Origin: Bacteroidales bacterium UBA3290 | Lineage (GTDB): Bacteria; Bacteroidota; Bacteroidia; Bacteroidales; UBA932 | Reading direction: 5' to 3' | NCBI GenBank assembly: GCA_002361615.1 | Contig: DETK01000008.1 | Location: forward strand, 1 to 19,044 | Length of the DNA: 19,044 nucleotides | Shown here: positions 1 through 4,750 of the stretch, piece by piece | How the letters are laid out: the number at the start of each line of letters is the position of its first letter | Position numbering within the stretch: position 1 is the first letter of the stretch | Position numbers and translations under genes: made by a program | Notes under the pieces: generated by a model | The model's input: only the letters and a program-made list of their open reading frames with translations | Told to the model about the DNA's origin: nothing | Database searches by the model: none

Positions 1-200
1 GTCTGATTCAACGAATCTGTCCGCGCCATTTCACAGGAATACTCTGCGATTTCATCAGCAGAGAGAGACGCCATGCCAACAGACCACTCACGGACTGACT
101 GATCTTTATCGTAAATGTTCTCAAGGATATGGTTATAACTTTTGCATCCATTGAGAAGTGTTGCTATTGCTATTAGTGCCAAAATGCTTCTTTGTCTCAT
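1..200 (-). CDS. Lipoprotein of unknown function, N-terminal part (runs off the window)
   Basis: An ATG at 200 opens a frame that stays open for 66 codons to the window edge, so only the N-terminus is visible. It begins with a short basic stretch (MRQR), a hydrophobic core and a lipobox LLNGC (Cys19), as expected for a signal-peptidase-II lipoprotein anchored in the cell envelope. After the lipobox comes a polar region with the string IYDKDQSVREW. That string is loosely reminiscent of the 'DQ..R' signature of DUF6624-type Bacteroidetes proteins, but this is only a hint. The upstream leader shares 14 identical bases (211-224) with the leader of the next gene (484-497). Codon use is AT-richer than in the core genes to the right. 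The function is not recognised. Confidence 0.7.
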   Translation of the reverse strand, partial: MRQRSILALIAIATLLNGCKSYNHILENIYDKDQSVREWSVGMASLSADEIAEYSCEMARTDSLNQ

Positions 201-251
201 TGAGCAGTTAAATTCCGATTTATCTTTATCCCAAAAAACTCGAATTTGACA

Positions 252-268
252 GACCTTTTAAAAAGGTC
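252..268. repeat. Perfect 8-bp-arm palindrome at a gene end
   Basis: GACCTTTT and AAAAGGTC are separated by a single A. The palindrome overlaps the stop codon of the small membrane protein gene (267-269) and lies about 50 bp upstream of the lipoprotein ATG at 200. It could be a weak transcription terminator for the upstream gene or an operator for the downstream one. No T-run follows it immediately on the minus strand, which argues against a classical intrinsic terminator. Confidence 0.4.
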
Positions 269-461
269 ATTTATCCTTCTCAGGATGCTTCTTAACGTCA
301 AATAAGGAGATTAGCATGCTGGCCATCAATAAGACATTTGCAAGAATGGCGAATAACTTAACCCAGAGATGACCATAATGGCAGAAAATGGCCATCAGAA
401 GTAGTACGAAAAACAATGCTGCCAGAACCAGCCTGAATATTTGTTTCTTCGAGAGTCTCAC
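267..461 (-). CDS. Small membrane protein with two predicted transmembrane helices
   Basis: This is a short frame of about 64 codons if it starts at GTG 461. The same frame is open up to a TTG at 512, but that codon overlaps the predicted promoter -7 box (502-509), so it would lie upstream of the transcript start. The product is almost wholly hydrophobic. It has a basic N-terminus (RLSKKQ), a first helix around IFRLVLAALFFVLLLMAIF, a short loop (CHYGH), a second helix around FAILANVLLMASMLISLF, and a charged tail (DVKKHPEKDK). It has no catalytic motif and I do not recognise the family. It sits between a lipoprotein gene and a repeat/promoter unit in the AT-richer accessory part. It could be an immunity or accessory membrane peptide, but nothing in the sequence shows that. 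Confidence 0.5.
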   Translation of the reverse strand: MRLSKKQIFRLVLAALFFVLLLMAIFCHYGHLWVKLFAILANVLLMASMLISLFDVKKHPEKDK

Positions 462-501
462 ATTACTTATACTTAAAGTGCTTAATTCCGATTTATCGAC
501 A

Positions 502-532
502 CGAAGATACAAATATGCCGCCGCTTCCGCAA
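502..532 (-). promoter_or_regulatory. Promoter P1: TTG - 20 bp - TATCTTCG
   Basis: On the minus strand TTG (532-530) and TATCTTCG (509-502) are separated by 20 bp. The second element is one mismatch from the Bacteroidetes -7 consensus TAnnTTTG, and the first fits the -33 element. The predicted start near 497 leaves a ~35-nt leader before GTG 461. The block 489-513 is identical over 25 bp to 1623-1647 (promoter P2). Confidence 0.6.
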
Positions 533-606
533 GCCCGAGAAAGATTGAAGATGGAACTGTTCCTTCCCGACAGGATTTCCCTTAATCTGATCCGTTGGAC
601 GCTCAG

Positions 607-738
607 TCCATCATTCATTCATCTCATGGATTGTGCGTCCGGAAAAGGGCTCTTCGATGGCAATCTTGGACGCTCGATCTACGAGACGGCGCATCCATGG
701 ACCGAGCGCCCAGAAAGGCAGCGCACAGCGTCAGCCGC
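607..738. repeat. Direct repeat R, copy 1 (~132 bp)
   Basis: This copy matches 1673-1805 in the same orientation with about 6 substitutions and one 1-base gap (~95% identity by eye). The gap changes the reading frame, so the repeat is probably not conserved as a protein. It is rich in short hairpins: GGA(C/T)-N5-GTCC type arms occur twice inside each copy, about 68 bp apart. It lies between the 3' end of the 300-codon gene (stop at 782-784) and promoter P1. Confidence 0.85.
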
Positions 739-781
739 CGATCGCTGCCCCCCTTGTCCGATAAAGCCGAATTCGAACGAG

Positions 782-1684
782 TCAATGATGATTCAGCAGG
801 CTGTCCAACTGCCGGGCATAGTCAAGGTTGGAGTCGATGGATTCCTTGTCCGGGTGAGGTTTCATAAATGCGGAATAATCCGGCGTGGGATCTTCCTCGA
901 TGGCGACATCCGCGCGTGCATCTGTAAATGCCAGAACCTCTTCCTCGGGAATTCCTATCAGTTTCATATTCTTGCGGTTCATACGCCGCAGATTATCTGA
1001 ACAGTAGGCGAGCCAGGCCTTGAACGAGTTAGGCATCTGCAACTGTTTCCGTGCCTGTTCATCCCTTAGCAGTTTCTCCGTGAAGGTTTTGCCAGGATAA
1101 TCCGAAAAGTTTTTGAATATCCGCGTCTGATTTTCAGTGTACTCAACAGATTCTTCGTTAATCTTCCCCTCAATCCAGTTCATCTGTGAAAAGCACGCCC
1201 CGACATTGTCCACAAACTGGAAATTGCCCATATTCTTCCAGGTGTCTATGTTGCTGCTGAAGATGGTTTCTGCAGTTTGGTCGTGACGTATGATAGGGGC
1301 TTGGAACACCTCATTGACAGCATCTTTAAAAGGCTCTTCGCCCAGTCTTTGAACCTCTTCTATCGGCATGCGCAGCAGCCATACGGCAACGCTGTCCAAC
1401 CTGTCCCATACTTCTGCCGACTCATCAATGCTGCGGGCAAAGGATTCGATGCTGCTCATGACCATCAAGGCAGTGAGTCTGCGCTCTTTCTTCTGATTGT
1501 TACGTTCAACCCATTTGCTCGTACCGAAGGTCAGGACAATGGAAACGGTGGTGGCAAGGATAGCAACGACAAAGTCCTTCCACCAGTTTCTGTCAAAGAA
1601 TTTGTTTGGTATAGTTAAACATCGATTTATCGACACGAAGATACAAACAATCCGCCGCTTCAGCAAGTTCGATCCATCATTCAT
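782..1684 (-). CDS. Membrane-anchored protein of unknown function; start uncertain, possible 5' frameshift
   Basis: The frame is open for 300 codons from an ATG at 1684. That ATG and the next 15 codons lie in repeat R and promoter P2, so the real start is probably lower. GTG 1636 touches the -7 box. The best-placed ATG (1622) is in another frame and meets a stop after nine codons (MFNYTKQIL). A single-base change near 1595-1600 would join it to the long frame. The visible protein has one N-terminal transmembrane helix (VVAILATTVSIVLTFG) preceded by NWWKD. A basic, probably coiled stretch (NNQKKERR) and a mostly polar, helix-rich domain of about 230 residues follow, ending in LNHH. Bacteroidetes genomes hold many uncharacterised proteins with this kind of 'DFVVAILATT' N-terminus, but I know no function. 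It is flanked by the two R repeats. Confidence 0.65.
   Translation of the reverse strand: MNDGSNLLKRRIVCIFVSINRCLTIPNKFFDRNWWKDFVVAILATTVSIVLTFGTSKWVERNNQKKERRLTALMVMSSIESFARSIDESAEVWDRLDSVAVWLLRMPIEEVQRLGEEPFKDAVNEVFQAPIIRHDQTAETIFSSNIDTWKNMGNFQFVDNVGACFSQMNWIEGKINEESVEYTENQTRIFKNFSDYPGKTFTEKLLRDEQARKQLQMPNSFKAWLAYCSDNLRRMNRKNMKLIGIPEEEVLAFTDARADVAIEEDPTPDYSAFMKPHPDKESIDSNLDYARQLDSLLNHH
1636..1666 (-). promoter_or_regulatory. Promoter P2: TTG - 20 bp - TATCTTCG
   Basis: On the minus strand TTG (1666-1664) and TATCTTCG (1643-1636) have the same 20-bp spacing as P1. The block 1623-1647 is identical to 489-513, and similarity continues through CCGCCGCTTC to 1667. It should drive the 300-codon gene, with a start near 1630. 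P2 lies 6 bp from repeat R copy 2. P1 lies 73 bp from copy 1 because of ~68 extra bases. Confidence 0.6.
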
Positions 1685-1805
1685 TCATCTCATGGACCGT
1701 GCGTCCGGAAAAAGGGTTCTTCGATGGCAATCTTGGACGCTCGATCTACGAGACGGCGCATCTATGGACCGAGAGTCCAGAAAGGCAGCGCACAGCGTCA
1801 GCCGC
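1673..1805. repeat. Direct repeat R, copy 2 (~133 bp)
   Basis: This is the second copy of the repeat at 607-738, in the same orientation and with ~95% identity. The motif ATGGACCGNGNGTCC occurs twice inside it (1692-1706 and 1763-1777). Each occurrence can fold as a 4-5 bp hairpin, and a CTCG-ATCTA-CGAG hairpin lies between them. The TGA that ends the lipoprotein remnant (1798-1800) lies inside the repeat edge. Confidence 0.85.
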
Positions 1806-1950
1806 GGGTCCCTTCATTGTTGAGGACGTGGATGACAAACGGTCTGCCGGAATCCGAGGTCTCGGAAGCCTGCTATTCTTCTTCACACCTCGCGAGGGTT
1901 ACCACTATTGCCAGTAGAACAACTGGAAGGAATCGGTTTTTCTGTACCAT
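1798..1950 (-). pseudogene. Lipoprotein remnant with in-frame TAG, cut off at repeat R
   Basis: ATG at 1950 opens a frame beginning MVQKNRFLP, followed by a hydrophobic core and a lipobox-like LARC (Cys22), then EEE and a TAG at 1873-1875. The same frame stays open for 24 more codons (QASETSDSGRPFVIHV... to TRG) and stops at TGA 1798-1800, which lies inside repeat R. The simplest reading is a decayed lipoprotein gene that carries a nonsense mutation and has lost its 3' part where R joins. The alternatives are a genuine 25-residue lipopeptide, or chance. No clear promoter is assigned, but the palindrome at 1997-2022 lies ~50 bp upstream. Confidence 0.35.
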
Positions 1951-2150
1951 AACTAGCTGCTAATCATTCAATAAAAGCATTGCAATGTAAATATTATTTT
2001 CTGTAAATCAAAATACAGAAAACATGTAAACGAGCACACAATACAACCTGAAATATCCGGAAAACCCTGGAGAAACGCCTTTACCCTATATCAGGCACCC
2101 CTGGAACGCTTAAAAAAAATGAAAAACAATAGAAAGAGCCGATGATTCTG
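1951..2150. other. AT-rich intergenic region
   Basis: About 200 bp with no convincing gene lie between the leftward accessory genes and the rightward AlkZ-like gene. It contains the 9-bp-arm inverted repeat at 1997-2022 and an A-rich run at 2112-2119. Base composition is markedly more AT-rich than in the flanking core genes. Apart from the inverted repeat I see nothing else in it. Confidence 0.6.
1997..2022. repeat. Inverted repeat TTTTCTGTA - 8 nt - TACAGAAAA
   Basis: This is a perfect 9-bp inverted repeat (arms 1997-2005 and 2014-2022, spacer AATCAAAA) in the AT-rich region between oppositely directed genes. Its form suits a binding site for a dimeric regulator. It lacks a GC-rich stem, so it is a poor intrinsic terminator. 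Confidence 0.55.
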
Positions 2151-2158
2151 TACATTTG
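2151..2158 (+). promoter_or_regulatory. -7 box TACATTTG of the AlkZ-like gene
   Basis: A perfect match to TAnnTTTG lies 26 bp before the ATG at 2185, giving a predicted leader of ~20 nt. No good -33 TTTG is visible 19-21 bp upstream. Confidence 0.6.
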
Positions 2159-2184
2159 TGATTTGAAAGAAAGAGGCCTTTTCT

Positions 2185-3228
2185 ATGAATCCGGTTTCGC
2201 AACGGTTGTTGGGACAGCAGCTGATCTGTCCGGAGTTCACTTCACCGCATGATGTGGTGGAGTGGATGGGGGCGATGCAGGCGCAGGAATACCGCATGAT
2301 GCGCTGGGCGGTGGGGATGCGGACCCGGAAACCTTCAGCCCAAGCGTTTGAAAAAGAATACAATGAAGGAAAGATCGTGAGGGGCCATCTGCTGCGGACC
2401 ACCTGGCAGCTGGTTGCCGGCGAGGATTGGTGCTGGATGCTGGATCTGTGCCGGAAGAATGCCCTGCGGGGCCTGGCAGGCTGGATGAATTCGAACGGCG
2501 TCAGCATTCCGCTGGCCGAGCAGGATACCGTCCAACAGATCTTCTGCGATTGCCTCTCCCATCGCCGCATCGCCCGGAAGGCCGATTTCGCCGCCGCCCT
2601 CGCCGAAAAGGGGATCACGATGGATGACCATCGGCTGTCCTATCACATCCGCCTGTCCGAATACGCCGGACTCCTCTGCAGCGGCGACCTCTTCCCTATG
2701 AAGCATAGCTACGCCCTGGTGAAAGACAAGCTGCCCGGAGCAAGGCTCCTTCCAAAGGATGAAGCCCTGGCGCTCCTGGCCCGCAAATACTTCCGCAGCC
2801 ACGGACCCGCCACCCTGGACGACTTTGTCTGGTGGAGCGGGCTGGGCGTCGGCGATTGCCGGAAAGGAATGGACGGCATCCAAGCCGAACTCGCGCAGGA
2901 AAGATGGAAAGGCCTCACCTTCTTCTACCATCAGGATAGCCGCACACGCGGATTCCGCAGTGGTACAGTAACCCTGCTGCCCTCCTACGACGAATACCTG
3001 ATCGGATACAAGAGCCGCCATGTCGCCCTCCACCCCGACCATTCCCACCGCGCCCACAATAAGCGGGGCATCTTCTGGCCCGTCGTCCTGCTGGACGGCG
3101 AAGTCATCGGCAACTGGTCCGCCGCCGACGGCCGGGTCTCCGTGGATATCTTCCATCGGGAGACCACCCCGGACGAAGAAACCCTGCAGAAGCAGATCGC
3201 CCGCTATGACAAGTTCTGTCTTCGCTGA
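2185..3228 (+). CDS. AlkZ-like winged-helix DNA-binding protein (HTH_42 family)
   Basis: The 347-residue product has the hallmarks of the AlkZ/AlkX/YcaQ superfamily (PF06224). This is a tandem winged-helix fold that includes DNA glycosylases acting on alkylated bases or interstrand crosslinks. Near the N-terminus AMQAQEY (around residues 30-36) supplies the QxQ motif (Gln32, Gln34) that in AlkZ enzymes is the catalytic dyad. GKIVRGHLLRTTWQLVA follows in the position of the conserved R-G/T-x-H-L region. The C-terminal LLPSYDEYLIGYKSR (about 272-286) is the signature 'LLPxYDEYLLGY' string. The length is typical. The start is the first ATG after a perfect -7 box (2151-2158). It appears monocistronic, since the next gene has its own promoter. 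Family membership is firm. Glycosylase activity is inferred from the QxQ motif, and the preferred lesion cannot be told. Confidence 0.88.
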   Translation: MNPVSQRLLGQQLICPEFTSPHDVVEWMGAMQAQEYRMMRWAVGMRTRKPSAQAFEKEYNEGKIVRGHLLRTTWQLVAGEDWCWMLDLCRKNALRGLAGWMNSNGVSIPLAEQDTVQQIFCDCLSHRRIARKADFAAALAEKGITMDDHRLSYHIRLSEYAGLLCSGDLFPMKHSYALVKDKLPGARLLPKDEALALLARKYFRSHGPATLDDFVWWSGLGVGDCRKGMDGIQAELAQERWKGLTFFYHQDSRTRGFRSGTVTLLPSYDEYLIGYKSRHVALHPDHSHRAHNKRGIFWPVVLLDGEVIGNWSAADGRVSVDIFHRETTPDEETLQKQIARYDKFCLR

Positions 3229-3243
3229 TTACGCAAGATTTCT

Positions 3244-3251
3244 TATCTTTG
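3244..3251 (+). promoter_or_regulatory. -7 box TATCTTTG, 7 nt before the ATG
   Basis: A perfect TAnnTTTG has a TTCG 19 bp upstream (3221-3224) as a possible -33 element. Only 7 bases separate the box from ATG 3259, so the mRNA should be leaderless or nearly so. Confidence 0.7.
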
Positions 3252-3258
3252 TCTCATT

Positions 3259-4080
3259 ATGAGACGTTTCTTTTCCTTATTGCTCTGTCTGGGCTTCGTC
3301 TGGGGGGCGATGGCGCAGAATCCGACGGTGGTCGATCTTTCCGTAACCCGGCATGGACCGGAGAAAGGCTCGCTGGTGATTATCGGCGGCGGAAAAGTGA
3401 CCGACGAAATCTGGGATCGTTTTCTCGACCTGGCCGGCGGAGCGGATGCCCGGATCGTCGTCATCACCAATGCTTCAGGGCCGGGTGAGACAGGTCATCA
3501 AGGGACCCTCAACTATTTGTCCGGCCGCCTCGGAGAGGACCGGGTGACGCAGATGCATCTGACGACGATCGACGAAGCGAACGATGACAGGAATCTGGAA
3601 GTGCTGCGTCAGGCTACCGGCGTCTATTTCACCGGAGGACGGCAATGGCGCATCGCCGAGGTGTACCTCAACACCAAGGTTCACAGAGAGTTGTTTGCCC
3701 TGCTGAACCGGGGCGGCGTCATCGGCGGATCCTCGGCCGGAGCCAGTATCCAGGGTTCGCTGTTGTGGCGGGGCGATACCCGGGGCGCACAGCATCTGAT
3801 CGGCGACCATACGCAGGGGCTGGGCTTCCTGAAACTCTCGGCCATCGACCAGCACATCCTTACCCGCAACCGGCAGCACGACCTGGACGCCTTCATCAAG
3901 GCCGCGCCGGAATTCATCGGCATCGGCATCGACGAATCGACGGCCATCGTTGTAACCGGAGATATCTTCGAGGTGGTTGGGAAATCGTATGTAGCTGTTC
4001 ACCAGGCGGGAAGAGAACGTTTCTTCTTCCTCCGCGCCGGACAGCGCTACGACCTGAAAGAGCACAAGATGGTGCGCTGA
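3259..4080 (+). CDS. Secreted cyanophycinase-family (S51) peptidase
   Basis: The product is 273 residues with an N-terminal signal peptide (MRRFFSLLLCLGFVWGAMAQ), so it is exported. The mature part matches the cyanophycinase/peptidase E family. It has a glycine-rich IIGGG near 41-45, YFTGGRQWRI (FTGGDQ-like) at 123-132 and the nucleophile elbow GGSSAGA (Ser159). DQHI follows (His199), then GIGIDESTA (Glu226). The His-to-Glu spacing of 27 equals that of the Synechocystis enzyme as I recall it. Family members cleave cyanophycin (Asp-Arg polymer) or other peptides next to Asp residues. No cyanophycin synthetase is visible here, so the substrate may be environmental cyanophycin or an Asp-containing dipeptide. 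The gene has its own promoter and ends 10 bp from the convergent thioesterase gene. Confidence 0.9.
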   Translation: MRRFFSLLLCLGFVWGAMAQNPTVVDLSVTRHGPEKGSLVIIGGGKVTDEIWDRFLDLAGGADARIVVITNASGPGETGHQGTLNYLSGRLGEDRVTQMHLTTIDEANDDRNLEVLRQATGVYFTGGRQWRIAEVYLNTKVHRELFALLNRGGVIGGSSAGASIQGSLLWRGDTRGAQHLIGDHTQGLGFLKLSAIDQHILTRNRQHDLDAFIKAAPEFIGIGIDESTAIVVTGDIFEVVGKSYVAVHQAGRERFFFLRAGQRYDLKEHKMVR

Positions 4081-4090
4081 CGAGGCCTTC

Positions 4091-4744
4091 CTATTTCAGT
4101 TTTGCCAGAAACTTTCCGGTATTGACCCGGAAACGGGTGTGCGTGCCTTCGCCGATGAGCGTATCACCCTGGCGGGCCTCCAGCCGGAAAACGAATTTAC
4201 GGCCTTCCGTGCGCTCCAGGACAGCGGTCGCCGAGACTTCGGCACCGACAGGCGAAGGAGCCAGGTGCCGCAGGGACAGTTCACCGCCGACGGTCGTCTC
4301 GCCATCATCCAGGATGGGCGAGACGGCCTTGTAGGCGGCGTTTTCCATCAGCGCGGCAAGCCGCGGCGTCGCAAGGACCGGGAGACTTCCGGAACCCATC
4401 GCCTTCGCGGTATCGCTTTCCGTGACAACCAGCGTGCTTATGTGCGACAATCCCGATTCGAAAGCCTCATTCACGAGTTCCTCGGGAATCCAGGATTTAT
4501 ACATTCCTTCGGGCTGCTCCTGCTCCAGCTGATCCATCATCGGAACAGCGGCATCGTCCAGTTTGTGATAGAGTTCGGGATGGCAAGTCTCCAGCGACGA
4601 ATTGTAGATGTCGGGCTCCTGCTCTTCCTCTCGAAGGAAGCGCACAAGAGTAGCAGCCTCCTCGTCGGAGAGGAGGACCGTACCTTCACGGAAACGTCCG
4701 GAATAATACTCTTCGACCCGAAGGGTATAGGGCTTTCCTTGCAT
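4091..4744 (-). CDS. FlK-like hotdog thioesterase with an extra N-terminal domain
   Basis: The product is 217 residues in two parts. The C-terminal ~120 residues match FlK-type (fluoroacetyl-CoA thioesterase-like) hotdog proteins: VVTESDTAKAMGSGSLPVLA followed by TPRLAALMENAA, then RHLAPSPVGAEV and a final IGEGTHTRFRVN. Thr126, Glu134 and His160 keep the 8- and 26-residue spacings of FlK's Thr42-Glu50-His76 triad. Such proteins hydrolyse small acyl-CoAs. The first ~97 residues (acidic, with EEYYSGRFREGTVLLSDEEA near the start) are a domain I do not recognise. There is no signal peptide, so it is cytoplasmic. It lies 6 nt after the aldo/keto reductase stop and is probably the last gene of that operon. 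The thioesterase fold is confident. The acyl-CoA substrate is unknown and fluoroacetyl-CoA is unlikely. Confidence 0.82.
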   Translation of the reverse strand: MQGKPYTLRVEEYYSGRFREGTVLLSDEEAATLVRFLREEEQEPDIYNSSLETCHPELYHKLDDAAVPMMDQLEQEQPEGMYKSWIPEELVNEAFESGLSHISTLVVTESDTAKAMGSGSLPVLATPRLAALMENAAYKAVSPILDDGETTVGGELSLRHLAPSPVGAEVSATAVLERTEGRKFVFRLEARQGDTLIGEGTHTRFRVNTGKFLAKLK

Positions 4745-4750
4745 AGAAAA

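Noticed and set aside
594..740. Repeat R as an integron attC site (GTTGGAC at 594-600 fits GTTRRRY)
   Set aside because: The core-like motif is outside the repeat and absent from copy 2. There is no matching inverse core and no integrase.
515..1000. A plus-strand frame of 161 codons through repeat R copy 1, with a similar frame through copy 2 (1497-1917)
   Set aside because: A one-base gap between the two R copies shifts the frame, so the peptide is not conserved. The outer parts are antisense to the 300-codon gene.
607..1805. The paired repeats as the ends of an insertion sequence or composite transposon
   Set aside because: The enclosed gene has no transposase features, the repeats have no terminal inverted repeats, and no target duplication is seen.
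1873..1875. The in-frame TAG as evidence for amber recoding or suppression
   Set aside because: All well-supported complete genes here end normally, and only one short low-confidence frame shows it. A nonsense mutation in a remnant is simpler.
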